Shown: piece by piece, positions 10,025-20,597 of the stretch | Layout: the number at the start of each line of letters is the position of its first letter | Position numbering within the stretch: the stretch's first letter is position 1 | DNA from: Rhizophlyctis rosea | Lineage: Eukaryota; Chytridiomycota; Chytridiomycetes; Rhizophlyctidales; Rhizophlyctidaceae | DNA length: 56,778 bases | Direction of reading: 5' to 3' | NCBI GenBank assembly: GCA_027596075.1 | Contig: JADGJC010000242.1 | Location: 6,345-63,122 of the forward strand | Notes under the pieces: generated by a model | What the model saw: the letters and a program-made list of their open reading frames with translations, nothing else | Told to the model about the DNA's origin: nothing | Databases searched by the model: none | Program-made: the position numbers and the translations under genes

Positions 10025-12341
10025 ATGACTGACATCCGCCTTTCAGCCGTCCTATGGGGCGACCCGGAAGGTGCTGCCGTACTTCGGGTGAAGGACCCTC
10101 AAAATACAACAGTGACGGAGCTCAAGAGTTTGGTTGCTGACGCTTTCATTGGTGCACTCTCCTCCTCACGGGAAGCGAATTTGCTCAAGTTGTATGACGT
10201 TTCGTCGGAAAATTTGGCGTTGGACGATGAGCGGCTTGAAACGTCTTTTGCTGATGTGCAGAGGGTTTTCCCATCTGCGCGGCAGTTGAGCCCCTTCCAG
10301 ACTGTCAGTGAGGTGTTTGGAGGTGTGAGTTCGAATAGGTGAGTGAGTCAGCACAGACCATTGACAGGGTTTTGGATCGGTGCGAGCTAAAAAAATTTCC
10401 CTTTGGTGTAGACTGCGATTATTGGTTGTACGACCATTCGATACTACCCAACCTTCCACCTCTACATATCCGACCCTGTCAAATCCTCCTCCCTACCAAC
10501 CCCACCTCTATCCTCCTGTTTCTGGTTCCTCTTCAACTGCACATGACGGTCCGTCGGGAGTAACTCATTTGAAGCCAATACCTATTCATGATGGTGCTTC
10601 GGCAACTAGGTCCTCAACTGCTGCTACTGCTGCCAGTGGGAGCACCATGTATGGATTCGCTAGTTCATCCAGTGGATCTGACCGAGGGGCGGGATCGGTG
10701 GCATACGCAGATACAGTGAGGTCAGATAGAAGGCTTGATGACCACGGGTTGGGAATGTCTATGGATGTCATTCCGGAGAAGTTCGGCCGTGGGCCATCGG
10801 GAGTTGGGGAAGTCGCTTTTGTTTATGGTACGGGCCCAAGAGGGAACGTGGGTGAGGGAAGTCGGATGAGAAGGGGATCGGAGGAAGTAGATGAAGATAG
10901 GGAGGAACTTCCGGCACAATCACGGGTGGAGGTGCAAGCTGGCGGGTATCAGCATAAGTCAGCAGCACCTTCCCTTTCGAGAGGGACAACTGGGTTTAGC
11001 AAGCTGGAGCCGGAAGGGAGCGGAAGATCGAAGAAGCGCAAGCGCTTGTACATTTGCCTTGGGATAGTAGCTGCCCTTCTGGTCATTATCGCAATCGCTG
11101 TCGGCGTAGTCATCACGCTCAAGAACAAGAGCCAATCCCAGGGCCAGAACTCCAATGGAAGTCCAACACAAACTCCGAGCGCCTTGACAGAAACAGGGTC
11201 TGTAGGATCACAATACATCGAAAGTGGCCCAGTGACAGCTATCGCAGTGTCCACTACCGGAACCACCATTTTCACTGCTTCAAACAGCACATCCGATCAC
11301 GTCATTACGCAGTGGTACGCCTCCGATGGATCGTCTTCTGCGCAACCGGTTGGACAGGCACGTTATTTTGTCGGCCACAATGCCACCATCACCTCCATCC
11401 ACCTCTCCGCCGACGGTCAATACATGTTCTCAGGCGACAGCAACGGCGGCTTGTTTGCTTGGAATGTCTCCACAACCCCAACCAGCAAGACAAGAGATTC
11501 TCCAATCGCCAACTTCACCAGCCTTACCTCAACCATACCCTCCATCACATACATAGACAGCCTGATCTTCGTCAAATCCAATCTTTACGTCGGCGGCCGC
11601 GGTCCCAGCTCCACCACCGGTATCCTCACCGTAATCAATCTTGCCACATTCGCCCATCCAGCGCGCACATTCACACAACAGGCCGGCCCATACTTTGACC
11701 TTACCAAAAACAGCAATGACGGCACGATATACTGGAACGATGGTCGCGGAAGCCTATGCTCTATGGCCACACCATACACCAATACGACCACCACTAAATC
11801 CATCATCCAAACCATGTCCTCACTCACCAGCACCGGAATGAACACCGGCACGTACATCAACGGCAGCTACGCTTTCATCACCTCACCCGACCTGTTAGGA
11901 CTGTATGATCTCCTAAAGGGCACCACAACAACAACATGGCTAAACGACAACCCCCTCCACTACGACGGTACACCACCCCCCTCAAACATCACAGACCACA
12001 TCACCCTCGCAACAGTATCACCCGACGGGACATACGTCTGCGGCGCAGTCAGCGGCACAAATAAGATCAAACAATGGGTTGTCGGGAGTGCATATCCGAT
12101 GACGATGTTTAGCGGGCACAGTGATGCGGTGACGGTGATGGCTGTTAGTCCTGATGGGAAGTATTTGTTTAGTGGTGGGAATGATTGGAAGATTAATCAG
12201 TGGCAGATTTCGAATAGGGCGACTTTTGGGAAGGATCAGGGGGCGGCGAAGAATAGTGGGGCGGGTGGTCGGTTTGCGGGGTTGGAGAGGGTGGGAGGTG
12301 CGGTTGTTGTTGGGGTTGTTTCCTTTTTGCTGATTTTGTGA
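10025..12341 (+). CDS. Crinkler-like header, membrane anchor and WD40-like propeller protein
   Basis: Exons 10025-10338 and 10412-12341 encode 747 residues. Residues 1 to about 112 resemble the ubiquitin-like N-terminal domain of Crinkler (CRN) proteins: an initial beta strand, TTVTELK, LKLYDV, a late LSPFQTVSEVF helix and a final LLVVRP strand. A Ser/Pro-rich linker follows. A basic KKRKR patch leads into a single hydrophobic segment (about 317-340). After it come WD40-like units (SADGQYMFSGDSNGGLFAW, SPDGKYLFSGG), many N-x-S/T sites and a final hydrophobic stretch GAVVVGVVSFLLIL. The arrangement suggests a type II membrane protein with an external propeller, perhaps with a second anchor or GPI signal. 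CRN headers normally precede nuclease or kinase-like domains in oomycete and chytrid proteins, so this fusion is unusual. The header call is a pattern match only. An in-frame upstream ATG at 9863 is less likely. Confidence 0.72.
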
Positions 12342-12994
12342 TAAGTTGGTTAATTTGGATGCTGTTTTGGATTTTTGTAATATATGTTTGAAGTGATATG
12401 ATAGAAGTAGTGGAATGATATCAGATGCGTAGTGATGAGCAGCAGTTTCTCTTCGATAGTAGGGGGGCTGTAATAAAGACGGAGCTTAGACGGAAGAATT
12501 GACAGGGCAAAGTCAAATCGGACATGCTTACCTCATTGGACGCTCATCCAGAGATGTGGCTTGGGGCTCAGAACCGGAGAGGTACTCCTCCCCCCCATTA
12601 CAAATGACCACTAATTCTGCTCACTAATTGCTAATCAGTCCGGCCCTCCGGGTATGAAGCCGGTGCGTGCTCTCCTTATCTATTCTGTGAAGTTCTATTT
12701 GCGGACATATGTCCGAAAGGATCGCGCAATCCTTGCTTTTTGATGCTTAGGATGGGTTTTGTAATACACCATTTGGTGAAGGTGGTGGAGATGGAAGTGC
12801 AGGCGCTACCTATGCTGCAAATGATGGATGTCATGGCACATATAAACCGCAGGTCGAGCAATCCGTCTTTGCACTTCAGCATTTACAACTTGATCCCATC
12901 AACTCCTATATTCGTCTGAGCTCCTTACAAACTCAAGTCCAGCCGTTACTCCAACAACTCACCCTTTGATCACCTGCAACAAATCACATTCAAA
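12342..12994. other. intergenic between the propeller gene and the flavoenzyme gene
   Basis: No gene, RNA or repeat was recognised. The end is pyrimidine-rich (CAACTCACCC before the ATG at 12995), consistent with a fungal 5' leader. Confidence 0.5.
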
Positions 12995-14225
12995 ATGACG
13001 ATCGCAAAGGGCGCTGAAGCTACTCCCCACCTCTTCTCCCCTATCAAGGTCGGAGACATGCAACTGAAGCATCGTATCGTCATGGGTCCCATGACCCGAT
13101 CCCGCTCTCCGGGTGAAGTCGCCAACGACCTCAACGCTCTGCATTATGAGCAACGCGCTACGGATGGCGGTCTCATCATCAGCGAAGGAACCCCTGCGTC
13201 TGCCACAGGGTGGGGATGTATGTACTTACTCTGACGTTTCACTATACAATCAAGCTGGTTCATTTACCAACAAACCTGTTCCCTCTACCATAGACCCCGC
13301 CGTGCCTGGCATCATCAATTCGGAGCAAGCAGCAGGCTGGAAGAAATCAACAGATGCCGTTCACCGGAAGGGTGGGTACATCTACGCTCAAATCTGGCAT
13401 GTCGGCCGTGCTTCCAAAGCCGAACTCCAACCCGACAACAAGGCCCCCGTCTCCGCGAGCAACCTACCCATCAGCGGCAAAGAAGTCCCTCGTGCCCTTA
13501 CCATTGAGGAAATCAAGGAAATCCAAGCAGAGTTTGCCGAAAGCGCTCGTCTTGCTATCGAAGAGGCCGGCTTTGACGGCGTGGAGATTCACGGCGCCCA
13601 CGGCTACCTATTTGACCAATTTCTTGAATCCTCCTCCAACATCCGCACCGACCAATATGGAGGCAGCATCGAGAACCGTGCTCGTTTCCTCCTTGAGACC
13701 GTCGACGCCATCGTTGCCAAGGTCCCCGCTTCCAAAGTTGCCATCCGCCTATCACCCTGGATGGACTTCCAAGACGCCACAGATCCCGATCCCACTTCCC
13801 TATTCACCTACGTCCTCAAACAACTCCAGCCCTACAAACTATCCTACATCCAACTCACCGAGCCCGTCTGGGGAGGATGGGCCGAAGGTCCCCCGCACGC
13901 CCAATCCAAACTCAACGTCTTCCGGTCCTTAGTCACCGCACCTACGGCTTTGATCCTCACCGGCGGGTACCTTGCGGAAACCGGTGAAGAGGCCATTGCG
14001 ACGGGTCGGGCGGAGTTGATTGGTATTGGGCGGCCGTTCATTACCAACCCGGACTTGGTGGAACGGTTGAGGAATGGTTGGGAGTTGACGGAGTACAAGG
14101 ATATGAAGCAGTTCTATGGTGGTGGAGCGGAGAACTACACTGATTTTAAGACGTATGCGGAGTTGCGGAAGGAGAAGGGTGTTGTGGAGCAGGCGGGTGC
14201 TGGGGCCACCCATTTGGCAGCGTAG
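12995..14225 (+). CDS. Old Yellow Enzyme family NADPH:flavin alkene reductase
   Basis: Exons 12995-13217 and 13294-14225 encode 384 residues, a normal length for the family. Family members bind FMN and reduce activated C=C bonds of enones with NAD(P)H. Visible signatures are GPMTRSR near the N terminus (flavin site), IWHVGR (109-113) and IHGAHGYLFDQFL (173-185). The last holds the substrate-anchoring pair, His174 and His177, and Tyr179, the usual proton donor. Classical yeast OYE has His/Asn at this pair, while His/His is typical of another subgroup. The C-terminal GGYLAETGEEA and IGIGRPF segments are the phosphate-binding end of the TIM barrel. No signal peptide is seen, so it is probably cytosolic. 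The splice turns GGA-T + AC into Gly-Tyr and restores the conserved VPG segment. Confidence 0.93.
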
Positions 14226-15226
14226 AGAAGGCATGGAAGTAGCAGGCTACGGAAATAGGGTAGTAGAATACGCATTGACGAGTGGGAAGACTCGGAATTT
14301 TAGTATATATGGGTGATGGGTAGGACGCCGTCTTGTAATTACTGATAGTACAGTTGTAAATACTTTGAACATGATTCTGCTTAATCTGATTTGTTTTGAA
14401 GTCCTTTCGGAGAAGTTTGAGGTGAGACGTCCTTCGGGATCTTTGGAGAGAAGTTTGGAGACTGCCTGCACACTCATTTTCTAGGGCTCGAGGAATTGAG
14501 AATAGCTCTATGAATTATATACTGGCGGCACATGCCACTTGTGTCCAACTGGCGTAATTGATCACTCCCACCAATGGTAAGATATGAGCGAGAAGGTCAT
14601 GTTTGCCGCGGCTCAATCACTTAAGCAGAACGTTAGTAGTATTATGCCTCACATACCAGACATCAGTCGCATCATGAGTAGCGTGCGCGCTATCAAAATC
14701 AGTGCGTGTCATGGTTACTGGTCTACTGGTAGCAGACTAGTAGTCCAAAAATTTCGGAGAAGTTCTGTCGGTGTGGGGCCGACAGGGGTTGCCGTCTGCG
14801 GAAGAACTTTATCGGCGCGTGATGAAAAGTGTGGATAAGGTTTGACAAAACTTCCAAATACAGCAAGTAGCGGGACCAATTTGTCACACGGAACCCAGTC
14901 AAAGCAACCCAACGTGTCACAAAGATGTTGCGCATTTTCATTTTGGGTGTAATGAGGTACAAAGTGTAAAAGTCTAAGAGGCTCCGCATAACGGATTTGG
15001 AATTTGTGCCTTTTTATTTGGGACTTTTGAGTCAGCGATTCAACTCTCCAAACTCCACATTTCATCATCTATCCCCACATGCTCAAGGGTGACGGTTAAG
15101 ATCGGCTCAGCGTTTGACAAGAGGGGTAGGAAATATCACATAAAGGCTGGGTCCGCTCGTTTTCATTGCCGAATAGCTTTCCATTGCATACCCAAGTTCA
15201 GATATAAACGAAAAACCCACATCAAA
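14226..15226. other. intergenic upstream of the AA9 gene
   Basis: About 1 kb with no recognisable gene. Short open stretches lack domains. The last 60 bases contain ATATAAACG and lead into an A-rich ATCAAAATG start, so the AA9 promoter is presumably here. Confidence 0.5.
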
Positions 15227-16338
15227 ATGAAGGCCGCCATCGCCGCTCTTCTCTTCGCTGCTAGCGCTTCTGCCCACACCATCTTCACTGAGCTTGCCGT
15301 CAACGGTGTCTGGCAAGGCGACGGTGTTGGCCTTCGTCTCCCTACATACAGTGAGTATTTAATAGCGCAACTATCTGTCTGAGTAGAGGTTTTGCAACAT
15401 ACGTGCATAGCAACGGCTCACCATGATTTTTCATAAAAACACCAGACGGTCCTATTCAAGACGTCACCTCCTCAGCAATCACCTGCAATGGCGGTAGCGA
15501 CACCCCCATCACGCGCAAATCCAACGTGAAGGTCTCCGTCAAGGCTGGCGACAGTATCTCCTTAAAGTGGTTCCACCAGCAAGGCTCCGTCATCGACGCC
15601 TCTCACAAGGGTCCCATCATGGTCTACATGTCTAAGGTCTCTGACTCCCTCACCGACACCCCTACCACCGGATGGTTCAAGATTTACGAGGACGGATTGG
15701 GCTCTGACGGGAAGTGGGCCGTGGACAAGTTGATTGCCAACAACGGTGTGGTCACTGTTACCATTCCTTCTTGCATTGCTCCTGGTGATTACTTGTTCCG
15801 TGGTGAATTGATTGCGCTTCACGGTATGTCATATATTCCTTGTTCTTTCCTGTTGCTTGGAGCCTCGTAGACTCACACCACATCTTCTGATACAGGTGCC
15901 TCCAACTACCCCGGGGCTCAGTTCTACATGGAATGCGCACAGTTCTCCGTCACCTCCTCTGGCTCCACCAACCCCTCTGGCGTCAACCTCCCAGGCGCGT
16001 ACTCTGGCTCTGACCCCGGAATCAAGTACAACCTCTACAGCGGTTCCAAGACCTACACCATCCCCGGTCCCCGCCCCTTCTCTTGCTCCGGCGGCGGTTC
16101 CCAACCCACTACTCAACAACCCCAACCCACAACAACAGCCACACAAGCTCCCCGCACTACCACTACCACTACTACTACTCAAGCACCCCGCACGACCACG
16201 ACAACCGTTTCCAACGGCGGCGGTAACTGCGCAGCCAAATACGGCCAATGCGGTGGCCAAGGCTTCTCTGGCCCGACTTGCTGTCAATCGGGCTCTACCT
16301 GCAAGGTCTCCAACCAATGGTACTCTCAATGCTTGTAA
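15227..16338 (+). CDS. secreted AA9 lytic polysaccharide monooxygenase with CBM1
   Basis: Exons 15227-15350, 15446-15823 and 15896-16338 encode 314 residues. A 16-residue signal peptide ends in ASASA, leaving His17 as mature His1. That residue forms the copper histidine brace with the His of ASHKGP. The H-x8-Q-x-Y signature ([12 protein letters not shown]) supplies the secondary-sphere His and Gln and the axial Tyr. A linker of QPTT and PRTTTT runs follows. The C-terminal CBM1 has the six-Cys cellulose-binding pattern ([19 protein letters not shown]). The enzyme oxidatively cleaves crystalline cellulose outside the cell. The codons are strongly C-ending, suggesting high expression. Both introns use good GTGAGT or GTATGT donors. 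Confidence 0.95.
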
Positions 16339-17303
16339 GCAACGGGCTTGACAAAGTTTGTTGCGTCCTTACTGGATGGAGCCAGGACGGCAAACCAGCG
16401 AAGGCGTTGATCGCCGGTCGCTTGGTGCAGCACATTCATGATGTATAATGCACAATTCTGTGATAGAAGAAGGTGCTGAATCATTACTTGATAATCTTGA
16501 TATTGCGTATTCTGTTTGCGTAACTTTCCGTAAGCCAAGTGAGGAGGAAAACAATGTCCAGACCATCCGCTCCGATTGTGATTTTTTAATGACGGGCCTT
16601 TATATTGAAAGCACGCCTGCGACGTCATTGTATCACTGACTCTTGCCGAATATTGAAATTGCTACCACATCAAAATCCTAAAACCGAGCAATGAAATTTT
16701 GGGACTTCGAAATTCGGACTCCAAAGCCGAATCAAATTGATTATGTCATCAGGTAGGGTCCTAATGGCACTCCGAGATCACATGCCCACCAACTACTCCA
16801 CAACATCTAGAACCCTCCATCCCAAATCTCGATCCCCGCACTAAACAACAACACAACCCACCTGTCAACCTCACGACCATCCCTTCCTTCACCTCATCTG
16901 AATGCGATCGATCACCTTCACGCGAGCTCCATTGACGATATATTTTGGCTATATTACTACTCCGCTTGCGGGATCGGCCATGATTGACATATTTGCTAAC
17001 ACACCTGTTCTGCCGATTCTGCTTCATGCGGGTTGATCACAGAAGGTATGGAATGGATAACATGCCATCACAAGGTTTTTGGTCTGTGCGGTGGAGGTGA
17101 TTTTCTTGGCTCTGACCGCAAGTGCAAACCCTTTTCTTCCTTGTTAGATATTTGTTCTGAGGTGGTGTTGTGGTCCCTCGTCTGATACGTCTCTCCGGTT
17201 TTGGCAGCCTCCTGTTTCGTCACGCCGTCTTGTTGGAAGCGCCCCATTGCGTAGGTAAGGTTTGAGCTATTCACGTTTGGAGTTTCAAGACCTATTTGGG
17301 CTA
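16339..17303. other. intergenic between the AA9 gene and a C2H2 gene
   Basis: No gene, RNA or repeat was recognised. Open stretches on both strands are short and without domains. Confidence 0.45.
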
Positions 17304-18422
17304 ATGGTCTTCTCATCACCAGACGGTCATCTATCCGCCTTTGAACCACCGACTGAAACTATCATGACCGACTCCTTACCATACCACAACTTCGTTTGGT
17401 CCGAAGTCGGACTGACTTCCAGCCATCCTCTATCTCTTCACCCTCACCCGCAAGACACCACTCACCCACTTGGACAAGATTTATACACTGCGCACCATCA
17501 TAACCATCAGCGGTTTGGAAGCGTGACACCTCCACCACCACTATCAAATGCAGTATCGGACGAGGAAGACGGTGGGACGGAAAGCGAGTCTGGAGGGAAC
17601 GGAGTGGGTGGCGGAGTTTCAATGAACATGGGGGTGGGAATAGGCGGAATGTACGGATGGGATCCAATGGGACACATGTACAGTGTTCCCGCAAAATTCA
17701 GCTCTTCTGCGATGGGATATGAGTACCAATCTGGCATGGGCGGGTTACCTATCTTTGCTCCAATGGGCGGCCATCACGGACAAGGACATTACACCGCCGA
17801 ATCCACCTACGTGCCGTACTTCAATGGAGGAGGACCGGTGGGAGCAGACCTGGTACACAGACGTCTGCGCGGAACATACGTCCCCTCCTCATCCGTGCCA
17901 TACAACGTACCAATTTCAACCCCATCATCCACAACATCCTCATCAACAACACCCCAATCGCAATACAAATGCACATACTCAACCTGCACGAGACCTTTCG
18001 CCACCCTCGCAGCTCTCAAATCCCATCTGCGATCCCACGCCTCCTCCTCGAACCGCCACACAACCTCCGCCTCCCCACCACCCCGCTCAATCGCATCCAG
18101 CAACGCAACCGCTTCCCCACCACCTCAACAACTCCACGACCCCTCAACCACATCCTTCCTCCCAGACAACAGCAACAGAATCCACGCCTGTCCATCCTGT
18201 CCCTCAACCTTCCGCCGCACGCACGACCTGAAACGGCATTACCGGTCCATTCATACCGTGGAAAAGCCGTTCGTGTGCAGTGTGTGTCGGAGCGGGTTTG
18301 CTCGGCGGGATGCATTGAAAAGGCATATTGGACGGGTTGGGAGTATGTGTTATGGTGCCGGGATGAGTGTTGGGAGCGGGCAGGGGCAGGGGCAGGGACA
18401 GGGACAGGGACAAGGGCTGTAG
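17304..18422 (+). CDS. C2H2 zinc-finger transcription factor with a Gly-Gln tail
   Basis: Single exon of 372 residues from the ATG at 17304; a second in-frame ATG at 17364 would give 352. The N-terminal half is rich in His, Pro, Gly, Met and Ser and looks disordered, like an activation region. Fingers: YKCTYSTCTRPF (C-x4-C-x12-H-x3-H), HACPSCPSTFRRTHDLKRH (C-x2-C-x12-H-x4-H) and FVCSVCRSGFARRDALKRH, whose last ligand is a Cys (C2HC). The TxEKP-like linker (TVEKPF) between fingers 2 and 3 and the FARRDALKRH motif are typical of fungal DNA-binding fingers. The protein ends in Gly-Gln repeats just before the TAG. Target genes are unknown. The synonymous codons shift to G/T-ending near 18230. Confidence 0.85.
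   Translation: MVFSSPDGHLSAFEPPTETIMTDSLPYHNFVWSEVGLTSSHPLSLHPHPQDTTHPLGQDLYTAHHHNHQRFGSVTPPPPLSNAVSDEEDGGTESESGGNGVGGGVSMNMGVGIGGMYGWDPMGHMYSVPAKFSSSAMGYEYQSGMGGLPIFAPMGGHHGQGHYTAESTYVPYFNGGGPVGADLVHRRLRGTYVPSSSVPYNVPISTPSSTTSSSTTPQSQYKCTYSTCTRPFATLAALKSHLRSHASSSNRHTTSASPPPRSIASSNATASPPPQQLHDPSTTSFLPDNSNRIHACPSCPSTFRRTHDLKRHYRSIHTVEKPFVCSVCRSGFARRDALKRHIGRVGSMCYGAGMSVGSGQGQGQGQGQGQGL
18381..18416 (+). repeat. hexanucleotide coding repeat (CAGGGR)6 at the end of the C2H2 gene
   Basis: Six in-frame CAGGGG/CAGGGA/CAAGGG units encode alternating Gln-Gly. A short repeat like this could vary in copy number between strains. Confidence 0.85.
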
Positions 18423-19587
18423 ATGTGTTGCAATGTGAAAGCTGCTGAGGGTTGACGATTTAACAACTGTACATCTTGTACGTGGTCTGTAATACCACTT
18501 GTGTGTCCGTGTGAAGTCATGTTTCTTTGAGCTTGGTGCTGCCTGTTCCGTTGCAAAGAATGCGTATGGAAGACCTGACTGCTTTCGTCATTTATGTGAA
18601 AATACAGTAATCAGCATGCAATGTAGGCATTGGGCAAGGAGATTTGTATATGCGATAATGTATTACGAGACTGTACAATACAAGAGTGTGGCCCCACTCT
18701 GCCTCCCTTCCTCCACGAATGTGGAGAGAGGTTCCAGGCTTGTGACTGGCATAGCGGCATTCCGGCCCCAAAAAACTATAGAATCCGGTGCAACTACACC
18801 GGACCGGAAGGTCTTGGCATTCGCGAGAATGCATAATGGGAGGAGCCGGTCTTGGTACAAGAGGTAAAACTTGCTGTCTGTTGTTGGTGACCTCTCGTGC
18901 GGGCATGTTGAAGTCGCAATATTGACTGAATATATATGGTTGATGAATTAGAGTTGACGACCCGCCCCCCAAGCATAAAAACATAGCACGGCAGCGTTAT
19001 TATGACCCGACGCTCACAGCTGCGGTGGGTAATAGACGCAGCTGCTCATAGCAATCGGGCGAGCCTAATAATCCACGACGGAGCTACAGCCCATCCAACC
19101 CGAAGGCCGAATGAGATGACCCTTCTCCGCAGAGAAGCGTCGCTGGAGCTACCGGTTCTACCTGCCACCTCATCTAGTCAAGGAAGGGCCGTTTCCTTCA
19201 GGCAGGTAGAGTGCCGGACAAGATCGAAGCCGATCCCGCCGCCGCGGAGAGCGAGCCACGCACCCCGCATGGTATCCGGAGCTGCCGACCGTGCTTTACC
19301 TGTACCCTGGTCCCAGAAGTAATCGCAGTCTATTCCTCCAACATCGACGTATCGGCTTTCTTGCATGAGACATGATGCGGGTAGCATTGGGGAGGTGTTG
19401 GTAGATGGATGAAAAAAAGCAGGGAAAGAAGGATGGTGGGAAATCAAACGCTGGCCTGGTGAAGATCAAGCAAACCCCATCAATGGGTGGCTGAGGGGCT
19501 GGCTCCGCGCCACGCGCCATAGTGAGTCCGGAATTTCGGACCGACCTGCCAAGATTGGGGATTTGACCCCCGTTACTGTATGTAGAT
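18423..19587. other. long intergenic stretch, nothing recognised
   Basis: More than 1.1 kb without a convincing gene. The open stretch at 19002-19322 (+) has no domain and no clear start context. No tRNA, rRNA or repeat was seen. Confidence 0.45.
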
Positions 19588-20002
19588 ATGACCTTCAATT
19601 CGACTTTTCCCACACTTCTTCACTCCCATCGCCATCGTACCCTCAGCAAAAGCGAACAATGCCTTCTCCCAGCGCCCTTTCTGACAGAACGCAACGGGGC
19701 CCAATGCGTCGAAAAGCCTGGCTTTGGGTTTGTGAAACTGTTTAACTGGTGCGAAATGACGGAAAAGGAGTGCGTGAAGATTTACAAGGCACTTTTTCGT
19801 GAAGCTAAGCATATCAAGTAGGTTGTCGTTGAACCAGTATATTGAAGGGGTCTTTTAGTTGTTGGTGTTGTCTTGGTACAGTCTTGAATATCTCCTTACC
19901 CTCAGTTGTCGTCCACCTTTCAGAAACGATGCAGACAACAACCTTTACACGGCCGGGAAGGCGCAGAAATGGATATTGAAGAAATCATACAAAAAGAAAT
20001 GA
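19588..20002 (+). CDS. possible small two-exon gene of unknown function
   Basis: Exons 19588-19817 and 19906-20002 would give 108 residues across an 88-bp GTAGGT...CTCAG intron. The middle is Cys-containing and mixed in composition (GFGFVKLFNWCEMTEKEC). The end is strongly basic (KAQKWILKKSYKKK). No family is recognised. Exon 2 overlaps, in another frame, the start of the Gln-rich reading at 19969, so at most one of the two is likely real at that point. Confidence 0.28.
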
Positions 20003-20580
20003 TCACACTAAACGACTCCATTGCCAACGACGGATCAACAACGGAAACAGGGCTGACATACGTCGAACCCGCAGGCGTGGAAGGTATGTCGTGTTGGGGA
20101 GGGCAACAGCAAGTATCGTCAACGGTAGAGTATCAAGCGTTACCGTCGAGCCAGTACGCAGCTCCCGGCTATTCCTACTTGCAATATCATGCCTTTGCAG
20201 GCGCTCGATCCGAAAATGGCGGTCCAAGCGTCGAATATGGCAGCGGGGATGTTTATGGGCAATTCGGATCGATGGGCCAGTATACAGCTCCCTCCAAAGA
20301 GTTAAGGTAGTTGTAACCGGTACAACGTGACTGTGCCGCCAAATTTTTACCTTGACTCCTTGGAGGAAGCTGTATGAGCGCCCTGGCGGGGATGGGGGGC
20401 ATGGCGGGGATGGGAGGGCAGCAGCAAACATCGGCAATGGCACAATATCAAGGATTATCGCCGAGCTACTCCGCCGCCAACAATTCCTACTCGCAATATC
20501 AGGCCGCTGCGAACGCCCAGTTCCAAGCTGCCCAAGCCGCCGCCGCAAATGCTCAATACCAGGCCACGCCTCCGGGTTAA
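19969..20580 (+). pseudogene. Gln/Ala/Gly-rich 5' segment of the RRM gene, duplicated and out of frame
   Basis: Two coding-like pieces, 19969-20306 and 20370-20580, join in frame across a 63-bp GTAGTT...GGAAG intron. They are rich in Gln, Tyr, Ala and Gly-Met (GMGGMAGMGGQQQ, SQYQAA). In the Nrd1/Msa1 family such a low-complexity region directly precedes RTVYLGN. Here the frame ends in TAA at 20578, 17 bases before the RRM start, and the RRM frame is offset by one base. A one-base loss near 20575 would reconnect QATPPG with the RRM frame. This is a broken 5' part or an assembly indel. Confidence 0.4.
20075..20580 (+). repeat. diverged tandem duplication of about 313 bp in the RRM gene 5' region
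   Basis: GAGGGCAACAGCAA at 20099 recurs as GAGGGCAGCAGCAA at 20414, and ATTCCTAC at 20171 recurs at 20483, with matching sequence around both anchors (GCAATATCAKGCC follows both ATTCCTAC copies). The offset is 312-315 bp. The copies differ at many positions and encode related Gln/Tyr-rich peptides. Confidence 0.75.
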
Positions 20581-20597
20581 CCTCGCTAGCGGCCACC

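Noticed and set aside
15829..16329. Long open stretch antisense to the AA9 gene.
   Set aside because: It mirrors the C-ending codons and Thr-rich linker of the real gene and encodes low-complexity Gly/Ala/Arg.
19002..19322. 106-codon open stretch in the spacer after the C2H2 gene.
   Set aside because: No recognisable domain, no splice partners and Arg/Pro/Ala-rich composition typical of chance frames.
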